The notes under the pieces: model-generated
What the model saw: only the letters and a program-made list of their open reading frames with translations
Database searches by the model: none
What the model was told of the DNA's origin: nothing
DNA from: Heligmosomoides polygyrus polygyrus
Taxonomy: Eukaryota; Nematoda; Chromadorea; Rhabditida; Heligmosomidae
Length of the DNA: 64,000 nt
NCBI GenBank assembly: GCA_947396885.1
Contig: OX377205.1
Span: 70,342,969-70,406,968, forward strand
Reading direction: 5' to 3'
Shown: in pieces, positions 43,022-54,559 of the stretch
Layout of the letters: each line of letters opens with the position of its first letter
Position numbering within the stretch: position 1 is the stretch's first letter
Made by a program: the position numbers and the translations under genes

Positions 43022-43959
43022 CAGGGCACGGCAAAATTACCCGTGCACTAAAAATTCAATGACATTTTGAAATCAAACTTCGCAATCAATTCTAACTATC
43101 AAATTCATCTACTACAATCATAGCAATTCTAAGCATGCTAACAATGTTCAAAATGATCGCTCTCCGTCTCCACACGGTCCTTCAGACGTTCGACAGACGC
43201 TTCACACGTGGCACCCGGGTGCGGTTCGTCAATCTCGCCCCAGGATTTGAAAAGCGCTTCTTTAGGAGAGTCCAAATTTGGGTGTCTGGTAGAGCAAGCT
43301 TTTTTCTCTGAATTGGCCTTGACAGAATAATCCACCGGGTTAAGGGCCGGAGAAGGCTGGAAGGCCATTCGTCGTGTCTGATGAAGTCAGACAGCTGCTC
43401 GGCGCACCAGTCCTGAACCACCTTCGCTTTATGTGCTGGAGCAGAATCTTGTTGGAAGCACCAGTAGGCTCCTTCAAAATCGTAATCGACCCACGGTTGA
43501 AAACTTTTTTCAGAATATCCTTGAAAACCGTTGCGTTAATTTTAACGCCAGCCTCGACGAAAACTATTGGAGTTTTTCCTGAGGATGACTCCTCCCCAAA
43601 CCACAGTGGAGTGAAGCTATTTCGCACTTTCCTGAAGTCGTCTTTTGGCGGTAGCATCAGCAAGCCAGGTTTCCATTAATCCTCTTATTTTGGTAGTTGA
43701 AGAGATTAGATTCAACGTGAAAATCTTTCCATCGCTAAAGAGGATGTCTCGAGCGCGTGCCACCGTGAATCGTTCCGGCAACCTTTTACATCTCCCCATT
43801 CCTCTCTTCTTCATCCGCCGATGCCTAACTAACCCTTTTGTACTTAAATATGTATGGATTCCACAATGTTCAGTCAGCATATCTCAGGCGAGTAAAGCAA
43901 AAAAATTTCGGAAAATAGCGAAAAATTTAAAATGTTTAGGGTAATTTTGCCGCACCCTG
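43022..43959 (-). mobile_element. Internally deleted Tc1/mariner element
   Basis: Inverted ends CAGGGCACGGCAAAATTACC (43022) and its partner ending GCCGCACCCTG (43959) are each followed by TA. The 938-bp length is too short for an autonomous copy. Minus-strand traces of a transposase remain in order: ILFSDGKIF (first catalytic Asp), GKTPIVFVEAGVKIN, DWCAEQLSDFI and ALNPVDYS (third catalytic position). Frames are broken and the N-terminal DNA-binding part is missing. Confidence 0.85.
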
Positions 43960-43964
43960 TAAAA

Positions 43965-44025
43965 AGATAAAGGAGGTCGTTAATCTATCGTATTTGGAAT
44001 GCACCATGTATTCTAATTATATGGT
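43965..44025 (-). mobile_element. SINE 3' tail fragment
   Basis: Sixty bases matching the family tail (AAAGATAAAGGAGGTCGTTAA … GGAATGCACCATGTATTC), directly after the Tc1/mariner end. Confidence 0.45.
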
Positions 44026-44524
44026 TGAAAACCAAGTTTCTGCCATTTTTTAAATTTTGTTCTAAATTCCGCCGAAAGTGTTCTGCACAATGTTGTATTT
44101 TTCCAGCTTTTAGGTCATGAAAGTGAAAGGTCAGAAAAGAACAACGACATTCGCCGACAGCTCTTTCTCTCTGCTTATGTTTGAGATTTTTGCGCAAAGC
44201 AAAACTTCTCTGAAAAGCGAAAATAAAAATGAACGGAGACAACCAAAGTAAATCTTGTAGAACAAATCATCCTCTTTCGAATAGTGTATAACGTTGGGCA
44301 AAAAACCTCAAAGGTAAGCAGAGTGAGCAGTGTCGGCGAATATAATTTTTAAAACCTTCCACTTTAATGACCTAAATTAACAAAAATTGGAATGGAAAAA
44401 AGCTAAACATACTTTTTGATAGAGCAAATCATTCTCTTCCGAATGGTATATAACGTTGTGCAAGACTTTCAGCGAAATTTAGAATGAAAAGTTAAGAAAG
44501 GCGGGAACTTTCTGGATTTTTCAA

Positions 44525-44760
44525 GCTAACACTTCTGCGGGATGTCGTGGAGAGAAATTGGAGGGGTGCGTTGGTCTACACAATGATGTGTGCTGGACAG
44601 CGAATGGAGCAAGTCAGTGCGTACCTTCCTAGACAAGTCTGGTAGCAATTCAGCGACCTCAGAGGATTAGAAGGCTTTGTTGCTCTGGGTGGACAATCCA
44701 TGCCAGAAACTGGGAATCCGAGTGAAGATGATTGCCGGCACCTCCTCTGATGTAATGTTT
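44525..44760 (-). mobile_element. tRNA-derived SINE, diverged copy
   Basis: Matches the family body (CTGCGGGATGTCGTGGAG, CTAGACAAGTCTGGTA) through to GGCACCTCCTCTG near the head. The tail is missing. Confidence 0.65.
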
Positions 44761-44837
44761 CGTGAAGTTCACACGGCTAGAATCTGAGGGTGCACTACTG
44801 CAAAAATAATACAGGTTTTTCAAATTTCTCGCATCAT

Positions 44838-45122
44838 CTAAAAAGATAAAGAATAAAGGACGGCGCTACGCAACTCTTGGGATGCGCCACGCGTTCTACT
44901 TCTACGGAATGTCGTACAGGCGACTTCAATGCGCATTTGACCATACAATGGTTTGCGCCTGCCAGACGACGAACAACTCTGTGTTTTCCCAGGCAAGAAT
45001 TGCACCAATTCACCAAACCTTGCAGGGATGGAAGGCTTTGTTGGCCTGGGCAGAAAATCCGAGACGGGAACCTGATTTCGGGTGGATGCAGCAGTTGGGA
45101 CCTCCTCCGACTGCATCCCTCG
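44838..45122 (-). mobile_element. tRNA-derived SINE, nearly complete
   Basis: Tail AAGAATAAAGGACGGCG, body GATGCGCCACGCGTTCTACT, and head GGATGCAGTCGGAGGAGGTC on the minus strand. Confidence 0.75.
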
Positions 45123-45129
45123 TGCCTCA

Positions 45130-45690
45130 GTTTTTTAGACAAAGTACAAAAATCAAAAAAGGTCAAGGGACATTCTTGGGTATGTTAGCCGTCTTCTCGC
45201 TAATATTAAAAACGACAAGACGACTAACATAGCTTGTTGATAAATGCAATAAAGTCGTTGGCGAAGCGAACACAGCGCTATGTGGGGAACAAACACTATT
45301 ATGAGGAATTCTGGTTACAGGTGAGCGGAAAAAAATAGAGCGGAGAGAAATATAAATAAGAAAGTTGAGCACGGAAAAATTCACCAGTTAACTACTGGAA
45401 AATCCGTAAACGAGAAAGTGTGGATGCCGCCTTCCTGAGGATCCGACTGACGCTTGGCTAAGCTTTCGAAGTGAGCTCGGAAGCTCCTCTTCAACACCCA
45501 CTCGCTTCCTCGCTCTCTAAACAACCACGGCTCCTACGCGCTCGAGGTGAATAATTAGAAGCCAGGAAGCAGAGGTCGCCATAGCGAGCTGGAACGTTGG
45601 CGACGTCATACGTGCCATTTTGAATTCAATTAGACACTCTTCTAAACAGGCTGACGCTTTTTGAAATCAAACTGAATGTCTTCCTAATCA
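45130..45690. other. Nothing recognised
   Basis: No exon or repeat seen between the SINE and the LINE. Confidence 0.4.
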
Positions 45691-46290
45691 TAGCGAGCTT
45701 TTTCAGCTTTAAAGCACATGGCCTCGGAGACGATTAGATTAGCTGTTTGCTTGAGGAAAATGCAGTGTAATTTTTATCGAAATTTTCTAATTCACATTCT
45801 CCGACAATTACCTCAACCGTGGAAGAACAGTTGTTCTCATGAATTACTCACTGATTTGTATTTTTATCCTGATGATGTGTTTTCCACATTAAGAAGGCTT
45901 AAGCCAACAAGAGGTGACCACTACGATGGTCTTCCGCAAATATTATACCGTAGGTGCTACCTCTCTCTCTGCATGCCGGTAGCGCATTTGTTTAAGCTTT
46001 CCCTCATCTTCGGAGAAGTTTGTGGAAACATGTCATAGTTAGGGCTATTCCCAAATCGTCGAGGAGTGACGATCCTAGTAACTACCGAGCTATAAGCTTA
46101 GCGCTAGCTCCAATAAAGGTAATGGAAAGATCAATAAGAGGCGAGCTTTTGGCATGGTTGGGCAGGATTTCGTTCATTCCACAGGAACAACACGGCTTTT
46201 TATCCGGTGCTTCTACAATTAGGTTGTCCGGAAATAAATGAGCGTTTGCACCTCGATTATTCAAATTAGCATAACTCAGCTCAGGAAGAA

Positions 46291-48549
46291 CTTATCGATC
46301 AAAATAATAACCATTGGAATCAGTACGTTTTTGTTAACAACAAACTGGTTTCTCTATGCCGCTAGCCTAGGAATCCGGAGTTCTGGAGGCGATGAGAGCG
46401 TTGAAGCCATTTTCTACATCATCTTCGTTGCTGATTTTTTTATCCTTCACATGACGATCTACAGGGTGGCCCATAAGTCCTGCAACAAAAACATAGGCGT
46501 ATAAAAAGGCTAAGAATGCACTAAATTTGGTACGTTTTTAAACCATGTTTGCCCATGGTTTGTAGATTATGGTGGAGCGGTATTATTCATAAGGGACCAC
46601 TCCTGGATTGATAAGAGCCTTCAGATCGTGTGGGTTGCTTTGCAGCTCACGTCGCAGCCCCTCTTACGGAGTTTTACTTCTTATTCGTTCCAAAGAAGAT
46701 ATTGAACAATAGTTTTCCCAGGCTTGATAGAGCAAGACATTTTATTTAAGATGGTTAATAAACAAAGATTGAAAATCTAAAGATTTAGAAATTTCACAGT
46801 TAGTCGTTCGGAGGTGCAATATTTTGCAGATGGACTGAGAACCGCTACCACGTCCTTTTCTTCTGCTGTTACAGGAATCGCTTTACCAGAATGTGCATTT
46901 TGCCTTTAAACAGCGCGATTGAGTCTCTAATATATGGTGTTAAGTTTTTGTTCCTATCAAACGAACATTTTTATTGATTTTCACTATTTTTACACAAAAA
47001 CCTATGGAGTGCGGGGGAGACATTTTGGAAAATCGTGTATGACAAAATCCTGCCATGCGTGACCACTGTGTTTATATCATCAGGTTCCCGCAAAGGTAAT
47101 ATTAAACGCACTATTATTTTGACCTTTCTGGGATCGCTTAACTTTGAGAAATTTTTCATCAAATGAGGCAGAGGCTGAATACCCATTTCAAACGACGCCC
47201 TCCAACTGCGTTTACAAATTTTTCCTTCTACTCTCTTCTCCTCATAGCTGAGTCTTCATCTCACTTGTGGACTTGTAGAGCTTTCCTTGTAGTTTTCTAG
47301 AAACTACATATTGCTTAGTAATAGATTACGCACACGGCTGAATATTGAATTTGTTCCAGCTGGTTGCTGCATCGTGTATGATCAAAAAATTAATAGCGTT
47401 CTTCTACTGTAGTTCAGATCCGTTCATCCAATGTTCACTCTTGAGAAGCCTCTGCACTGCCCTACACAATACCATCATACCGTATGTTCAACAACCAATC
47501 TTCCGAAATTTAGTCACATCGGAACGGAAGCGCCCCACCACGGGCCAGAGAAGAATTTTCGGTAGTTTTACGTGAGAGCGCATTACTTTGTAATAAGAGC
47601 AGCTACAACCACTTTCCAGAAGTATAGAACTAAGTATATGCTACATAACTGTTAGTATGCGGCTTTTTTGCAATTGGAAAAAGACAACCAATAAGGTCTC
47701 CTAATTTTGTTGCAGGACTTATGGGCCACCCTGTAAATGCTTAAAAAAATGATAATTGGTAGGGGACAGATCTGGTGAGTATGCTGGATATTTCGAATCC
47801 CAATTTATCCAGTTCCTGGATAACAATTTTTGAAACGTGCGGACGCTCGTTGTCATGCAGTAGGATTGGGCCTCTTCGATTGACCAAAGCCGGGTGTTTT
47901 TCAATCAACTTCTGGTGCATCCCTTCAGTTTCGGCGCAGTACTTCTCCGCTGTGATATTCTCTCCACTGTCCAAGAACTTGTAGTGGACTATCGCAGCCA
48001 TTGTCCACCATGGTCTTCTTTGAATGGAGACTTGTTTTAGCATCCTCTTGGGGCTCTCATTTTTGTCCAGTCATTGTGCAAAGCGATTGTCATAAAAAAT
48101 CCATTTTTCGTCGCATGTCACGATCTTGCCCAAAAACGCTCCCTTAGATTTCACAGCCTTAACGAAACGCAGGTGCCGTGACGCTTAAGCATCTGCCAGG
48201 CGGTCAGTTTGTGCGAGATCCTTTATCCAATCTTTTTTCATTTCCGGTCGCATTTAAGTAGCGACTGATAGTGCTGCCATCAACGCCGAAACGCTGTGCT
48301 AGCTCTCTCACAGTTTGACGCGGATCCGCCTCCACCATGGCTTTGAGTGAGGAGTGATGGCGGCCTACCTCGGTCTTTACCTTCGAGACTTTCGTCTCCA
48401 GATCAAAACCATTCGAACCAGTGGCGAATTGTGCGTTCTTTAGCGAAATCCTCCCCAAATGCAACGTTGATGTTTCTGGCCGTTTCAGCCGCATTGATAC
48501 CAAGTTTGGATTCGTAGAAGAAAATTTAGCGAAAATTGGGTTCAGACAT
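46291..48549 (-). pseudogene. Mariner transposase, broken and interrupted
   Basis: The frame starts at ATG 48549-48547 with MSEPNFR and a stop shortly after. A helix-turn-helix region follows (RHWFEWF; RELAQRFGVDGSTISRYL near 48280), then MVEADPRQTV, and the catalytic motifs HDNERPHVS and YSPDLSPTNYHFFKHL (D,D34D type) near 47900-47745. The inner element then intervenes at 47733-46462. The C-terminus resumes at about 46455 (DVENGFNALIASRTPD) and ends near TAA 46293-46291. Internal stops and frameshifts make it non-functional. Confidence 0.88.
46462..47733. mobile_element. Second TIR element nested inside the mariner
   Basis: Inverted ends CAGGGTGGCCCATAAGTCCT (46462) and its partner ending GGGCCACCCTG (47733) have TA on both sides (46460-46461, 47734-47735). 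At 1272 bp it has the size of an autonomous mariner, but no clear transposase frame is readable, so it is a heavily decayed or non-coding member of the IS630/Tc1/mariner group. Confidence 0.88.
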
Positions 48550-50709
48550 CTAAAACGGCAAAGCTTGAAATTCGGGAAATTTTTGTTCTAAACAACATTC
48601 AAAGACATTGTTAAAGAGAGCATTAACATAGCTTTCTAAAGGTAGATAACACTATGTACAAGGTATAAAACATACGTTATTGGATAAAATGTACTCCAAT
48701 AATAACAATGCAAAACGCTTATTTATTTCCGGACAACCTACATACTACTAACCTGCTTGATTCCTATTATGTTTGGAATACAGCTATTAACAATGGCAAT
48801 TCAGTGGAAATCATATACTTTGATTTTTTTGAGGCGTTTGATAAACTATGCCACAGCATGTTGTTTAAAAAATCAGCTTTGCTGGTATTCGTGGTAGTGG
48901 TTTAGATCCTATCTACATGATAGGTCTATGACAGTTAAGGAAGGACACTTTTTCCATGAAATACAGATGTTCTAGCGGAGTACCTCAAGGTCTTATACCC
49001 AATTTTTTGATGTACACTCATGAATCACCAAGCGCCCTCAAGACTCATTCTGCTGTCAATATTAAGTGTTATGCTGACGATATAAGAAGTGCTACATATG
49101 CTGGAATAGAGCAGAGGTGCATGAAGCTCTTCTTAATGCAGTTGAAAAAATAAATTTGTGGACCAATCAATGGAGTATTCCACTCAACGTCAGCAAACGT
49201 ATGGTGAAGTATAATGATGAAGTTGCTCCTATGGATTTTTACGTTAACGCTGATGCCATGTCAAGATATAGTATAGTGAAAGACATAGGAATAACATTTG
49301 ATGCTGAGCTCAAATTTTCAAAGCATATCGACCGTGCAAGAAAGAAAGCGTATACGGCCATATTTATGCTTTTCCGTAAGTGTTCAGGTAAGCCATTATT
49401 AATACGGCTCTATAAGGCGTATGTTTTGCCTCATATCGACTATGGCATGCAGGTTTGGTACCCTGTTCTCAGAAAAAATGTGTTAAAAGTAGAAAAAGTT
49501 CAAAAAACGTTCACACGAATTCTATGGTGCTGATTCACTGAATGCTCAGATCCTTCTGCATTGCCAAACTATAGAGAGCGCTTGGAAATGTTTTCCTTAC
49601 GTTGCCTACTATGCAGAAGACTACTGGCTGATTAAACGTTATCGTATTCTAGAAAAAAAAGTTGAGTTGTCTCCAAGGAAATATGGGATATTTAGCGCTA
49701 GAAGCCCTAGAATGAATAATTTCAATGTCCAATGCAACAGAATCCATAGAAAAGAAAGACAATTTTCTTCCATCTTCAACTAGTTTTTCTACCGCTGCGC
49801 GAGACGTGTTAGCCTTCTACCAGCAGAAATCGTCCAGGCAAGATCTGCGTGCATTTATAAACGCAAATTAAAGGGGTTAGATCTTCCAAATTTACTTAAG
49901 ATCGAACATTTTTGTTGACGTCTAGATTTTTACAGACACCATATGCGCTGCTCTGGTTTCAAGATGACTGAAGATTTACATGACTATTCATCCCTGAGCA
50001 GGCCTGCCACTGAAAAGAGGAAGGACAGCAGTCAGATTCCACATTAGTTAGGAAGCCTCTGGCTTGCTTGTTGCATGGTGCTTCTCGTTCCTTCACTTCA
50101 CAAAAAATAAGACCCTTAACTCGCAGCGGAAAACCTCGTCAATCCCTTCAAAGCTCACCTGTTTCTTGCACTTAGAGTAATTTTGAATCTCTACTAAATC
50201 CAATCGTGATGCACTTCTATCCCATCGGTCCTTCTAATCTTCTACGCCTGCTCAAAATTCCTTTCATAATACACTGTTTCAGATATGACGTCGGCGCAAA
50301 AGCATTAACACGTTAAAGCATCGTTATTTTTCCAAACTCATCATCCCTGCCATAATGTCTCCTGTGCGCCAAAATCATTGCATTTTATACATATTTGCCA
50401 ATTTCTGCTGCAGTGTTGCGACTCTGTAAATTTCGCATCAGAGGGAAAGACAAGATGGAGAAACACGTGAACCCCGTTAAATGTTACGTTCTTCTTTGAT
50501 TGTGTTTATTTTTGTATAGCGCACAAACATGTGCAATAAATAAACAAATAAAACACTGCTTGAAATATTGTTATAATCCTTAAGCTAAAATAATGAATTA
50601 AAATTTGTTCCAAAGTACAGGAAAGTATAAAGTCTTTACTTTCCAGGAAAAAATAAGTTAGATTTTATTTTAAACCGCTGGAGGGTAGCAATTATATCAT
50701 TAGTGTATT

Positions 50710-51597
50710 AAAAGGAGAGATCGCGCCGTGAACTTGCCTGGATTGTCACCATTCTTGGTTTTTCGGTCTGTTAGTTCTAGGCGAAATAGACTCTGCATCT
50801 CTTACCGTAGAATTCAACGTGCTGGCAGAGATAAGCTGTTCAATATTGTGATTTATCGGTGCTCTAGATGGTTCCATCTATTACCCATTGAAGTCTTCCA
50901 AGCCCAATCGGGCTCCGTTTTCAGACGCAGGTTGGTGAATCCTGCCTTTCGGGGCGATCTCAATTTCAATGAGAATTGCTTTTAGCATACTGTTTTCTAG
51001 TGAACCAGTGGATCTTTCTCCCATGGACTTCGCATCGGCAAATTTTGCTCTGATCTACTATCCCGCTTCCGCTTTTTTAATCAGCAACATTCACATCCGT
51101 AAATTCCAAGAAGGCATCGGCAGATAAAGATAACTTGCATTAAAGATATTTAAGAGTAGTATTATGTATCGTTGCTGTCAATTATATGAGTGCTTTTCGA
51201 ACCGTCATTACATTTCTCAGCTCGTAGCATTACTCATTGTCTTATCTCCTTATTCTGAACATTTCATACATTGTCCTCGCTCTCTCACATCGTTTCAGCT
51301 TATTGATGGTGTAATGGTGATTGCAACGACACAGAAGCATTAACACGCAAAGCTCTTTTTCTGTATACTTTTCTTTTCATACTGCCGTCTGCATATTCAT
51401 TTCCTCTCTCTCCAATTACTGGCTATGAGTTTGCTACGGTCCCAAATCGTATAAACGATTCCTAAATATTTGTGATCAAAGGTTCGAAAAACACTCAGAC
51501 TGCAGCATGCACATGCAGCATTGTTTTTGTTTCTGTCTACTGTTGTTTATTTAAAATAAGCCGCACAACTTGTGCAATAAATGAAATGAAATGAAAA
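50710..51597 (+). mobile_element. Second LINE 3' end, 5'-truncated
   Basis: Residues YRCSRWFHLLPIEVFQAQS and FRRRLVNP near 50850-50940 match the C-terminal RT end of the preceding LINE (YRCARRVSLLPAEIVQARS). The 3' UTR shares AAGCATTAACACG with it. The end has hairpin GCACAACTTGTGC followed by AATAAATGAAATGAAATGAA. Confidence 0.78.
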
Positions 51598-51599
51598 AT

Positions 51600-52920
51600 T
51601 CTTATTTGATTCATAGCAAACATTCTGCTTGCGTGGAGTAAGAAAGATGTGAAGGGACAACAAGTTATAAAAAACACACACAGTCGCATCGTTGCTTCAG
51701 GTTAGCAGCATTTACACTATCAATCCGAAAGGAATCGCCAGGAACTGGTCGAGTGCATTGCGCGACCTCTTTTAATTAATTAAACGCTTGCTGCCTTTCT
51801 GCACTTTGAAACAAATTTAAATTTATTACTGTTGCTTGAGAAAAATAAAAATTCTATAAGATTTCAAACACGACTGGACTTATTGTGGCAGGAGAATTGA
51901 AACATTTCAAGGAAAGTCATTCAAAATTTTTCTTGAACAAAAAATCATTCTAGCTGTCCCGGAAAGTTTCAATTTTAATGCGAAAGAAGCTCGTTTTGAT
52001 TTGGAAGAAGTTCAGCTCGATTTCAAGCCTGCTTGCAATAAGAAGACTGCCCAGTTTGATTTGAAAAGTGTCCATTTTGACGTGAATCGACTTCACAAGT
52101 TCATTTTGCGTGCCAGAGTAGTCCAGTGGGCTCTTCTCGAACAACGAACATAAACCGACGTCATGTCTTTGGCTCAGCGCTTTCAGGAAGAAGTTCAACT
52201 AACGCGGTGGAGTGTTTTGGGATCTGTCCTAGTCGGAGGCCGCATCGCTAGAAAAATGAAACAAATGTAAACAGAGTGGATTCTCACGGCTTGGAAATTG
52301 GAAACGAAGGCCCTCTTGTAGTTCACGGTATTCTCTTTGTAAGCCGGTTGGCTTCCAGTTTTGTCGTCGTTGTCAAAGAGTCTAGGTGGAGCGCCCTCCC
52401 CCACTCGGATAGAACCGCCTTTTGCCATCCTGCGCAATCAAGTTGCTTCCGGGTCTCTTCCAGCGAATGCTGCAAAACGCATTGCGCCATGGACCCAATT
52501 ACTTTTCGACGGCTTGGCCTAGGCCAGGGCGTCCCTGATCACCAGACGTCATCGAGACTAGGAACTCTGGGCGCCCTCCCTCACTTCCGGCATTGCCCTC
52601 GATTGCTCTGCTTAGGCCCAGCGCAGAAGGAACGGCAAAGTTGAATAGATGAGCATGAAGCAGAACTGTCTCTGTTATCTTCGTTACCTTCCTGACTCTA
52701 CCGAAGGCTACACATCGCTCGCTTCGTCCTGCTCCGACGCTAGGTCTTTAACCACGCTGACTTTGCGCACACGGCTGGAGCACGAAGCAATGATGTTCGC
52801 TTAGTTGAGCACGAAAGGGGTATCAAAATGTCTTCCGTTCATTACAAAGTTCGTGTTCATGAGATTTAGCTTATTACTAGCGCTTCGATCGAACCCATAG
52901 CAACTCGCGTACCACTGCAA
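51600..52920. other. Nothing recognised
   Basis: Positions 52276-52644 are open for 122 codons on the plus strand, GC-rich and without motifs; probably not a gene. Confidence 0.35.
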
Positions 52921-52926
52921 AACCAC

Positions 52927-53036
52927 CTGCAATAAATACATCGAGGCCCCGCAGAGGAACATTTCCTGCCACTTGTCTCTGTCTCGTGACCAGCGCAACA
53001 GAAAGAAAGGCGAGCGATGGCTTATATTGCCTCTAC
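52927..53036 (-). CDS. Probable exon, 36 codons
   Basis: Acceptor TTCATTATAG and donor TTGCAG|GTGGTT bound a frame with two leading bases and 36 codons: RGNISHRSPFFLLRWSRDRD to CGASMYLLQ. The frame stays open beyond the donor to TTAG at about 52801, so it could also be a longer terminal exon. Function unknown. Confidence 0.45.
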
Positions 53037-53039
53037 CTA

Positions 53040-53530
53040 TAATGAAGAACATATAGTCTGATGCTTCTTAAAAAGGGAATGCCAAACGTGGAAGTGCTGG
53101 TATTCTCAAGGTTTAGGATTTTTATGAGGTTATGCAAAATAACAAAGTCTACGACCTTTTCGCATGGTTGATATTCGCTTAGTCGGAGCACTACTTAGAA
53201 GGAAATGAATTAGTGAAGGTGTGCATGCGGCGCATCTCCAACGACGACCGGGAGAAAAAGAGGCGCGTCCGCCGTCCACCGGTGTCGGATTCAACTTGCG
53301 CAGTCATGCATAGCTCAGGACGTGGCGCGCACTTTCTTCGGAGAGGAGGCGGACGTCACGCGAGCCATTTTTGAGGAGCCGCGGAGGTATCTACAATGGC
53401 AGTGAGAAAGGGACCGATGACAGACGTGGACACCTCCTTGGGTTCAGTGCAGCCCCCAACCCATCAAGCAAGTCTTCAAGGGTTCTAGAAGATTAGTGAA
53501 AGCGTCCGTTGGCTGGAGAACGTTGGTGCA
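53040..53530. other. GC-rich patch, no gene firm
   Basis: Positions 53220-53400 are GC-rich and open on the plus strand, with basic residues (NDDREKKRRVRRPP). No splice sites or family support. Confidence 0.3.
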
Positions 53531-53533
53531 ATG

Positions 53534-53581
53534 ATGAGGGAGGGTAGGCAGGCGGCGTCGCATGCCTACCCTCCGTCATCG
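53534..53581. repeat. 18-bp inverted repeat
   Basis: GATGAGGGAGGGTAGGCA (53534-53551) pairs with 53564-53581 at 17 of 18 positions around a 12-base GC-rich loop. Confidence 0.8.
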
Positions 53582-53677
53582 TATACTATATTGAGTGCCG
53601 TTGCTTTTATTTTTTCTCCATGCCTGTGTATGTGGATGTCTTTTTTCCGAATTTCTCACTCGATGCCGTCTTATGCA

Positions 53678-53777
53678 GTTGCTTGAGGAGGAGGGTATGC
53701 CGCAGTTATCCGAGAGTGGAAGCATGGAAGTGTACACAAAGGTGCTCGACGCGAAGCATAACGATACCTCCGCTTGA
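53678..53777 (+). CDS. Possible terminal exon, weak
   Basis: After GTCTTATGCAG the frame reads LLEEEGMPQLSESGSMEVYT and ends NDTSA then TGA at 53775-53777. Only one splice site supports it. Confidence 0.3.
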
Positions 53778-53799
53778 AGAACTACTGAACAATTTCTGA

Positions 53800-54320
53800 C
53801 ATGCGCAGTGGTGATGTCGTCGACAAATTTCGAATGCTCATGCAGCTTTGGTTCTGCTTCCTTCCTTCTAAGCGGGGCACCTGCAGGCAAGAACTTCTGA
53901 CTCTAGGTGCACCAGAGCTTTCTGGAGGAAATTCTTCAAAGAATATACTTCTCGTTAGCAACAGGCATGTAATTCCCACAATGTTGTGTGTACTTTAGTG
54001 TTTAGCGACAAGGGCGTGAGAATTTCGCAATTTTAAATTATCCGCTGCTAATTGGGCGAAGTGTCACCGTAACCATGGAGATTACTTGTAGATGCTCGTC
54101 GTACACCTGCAGGAATTACGAGGGAGCGAAGAATTTAACGATAATCCGGTTAGTCGCCTTAATTAGATCAGTGATAGGTGGACGTTCATAGAGCTAATCG
54201 TAAGAAGAAAGAACGCCATGGCAGTATATGATGGGGCAGTGGGAGCCCAAGGGAAAACGAGAATGCGTAAGTGCTTGAACTGACTGGACCAACAAAACAA
54301 ACTAAGCGAACGTTAAAGGT
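53800..54320. other. Nothing recognised
   Basis: Short overlapping frames only. Confidence 0.4.
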
Positions 54321-54324
54321 AAAG

Positions 54325-54552
54325 ATTAGATAAAAGAAAGAAGGATGAAGGACGACGCTAACTAGTCCGCGTCTGGAGTGCGCCACATATTTAGCTTCAC
54401 GAGATATCATGTTGAAACGCATTTGAAAGATAGAATAATTCGCAAAGCTTGTCGATTAACAGTTCATTGAGGCATTCTTTCAAAAAAGTCTTCTACCAAT
54501 TCACCGACCCATAGGGGTGGGATGGAGGCTGCCTCCTTCGGAAGCGCTACCA
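54325..54552 (-). mobile_element. tRNA-derived SINE, diverged copy
   Basis: Tail AAGGATGAAGGACGACGC, body GAGTGCGCCACAT, and head region GGTAGCGCTTCCGAAGGAGGC on the minus strand. Confidence 0.65.
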
Positions 54553-54559
54553 GATGGAG

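Larger units (their letters stand above)
46222..48738 (-). mobile_element. Mariner element inserted in the LINE, itself interrupted
   Basis: Inverted ends GGTTGTCCGGAAATAAATGA (46222) and its partner ending GGACAACC (48738) have TA on both sides (46220-46221, 48739-48740). Without the inner element the length is about 1243 bp, the usual size for mariner. The LINE reads through in frame when the element and one TA are removed, which confirms the boundaries. Confidence 0.92.
45718..49533 (+). pseudogene. LINE reverse transcriptase remnant
   Basis: Fragments at 45718-46038, 46020-46219, 48742-48903, 48956-49153 and 49117-49533 in different frames together cover the fingers, palm and thumb of a CR1/jockey reverse transcriptase. 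The palm Asp (FEAFD) and YADD are retained. The RNA-dependent DNA synthesis function is lost. No endonuclease remains upstream of 45700, so the copy was 5'-truncated on insertion. Confidence 0.8.
45700..50553 (+). mobile_element. CR1/jockey-type LINE, interrupted by nested DNA transposons
   Basis: RT sequence before the interruption reads SNYRAISLALAPIKVMER and EQHGFLSGASTI. It resumes immediately after with TNLLDSYYVWNTAINNGNS, exactly as an uninterrupted RT would. Later parts are IYFDFFEAFDKLCHS, SGVPQG, CYADDI and LPHIDYGMQVWYPVLRK. The C-terminal end is frameshifted (VSLLPAEIVQARS near 49820). The 3' end has a hairpin (GCACAAACATGTGC) followed by AATAAATAAAC. It is dead: stops, frameshifts and the 2.5-kb insertion. 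Confidence 0.85.

Noticed and set aside
43645..43944. 99-codon plus-strand open frame
   Set aside because: Antisense to the deleted Tc1/mariner transposase.
52276..52644. 122-codon plus-strand open frame
   Set aside because: No splice sites, motifs or biased composition beyond GC content; probably chance.
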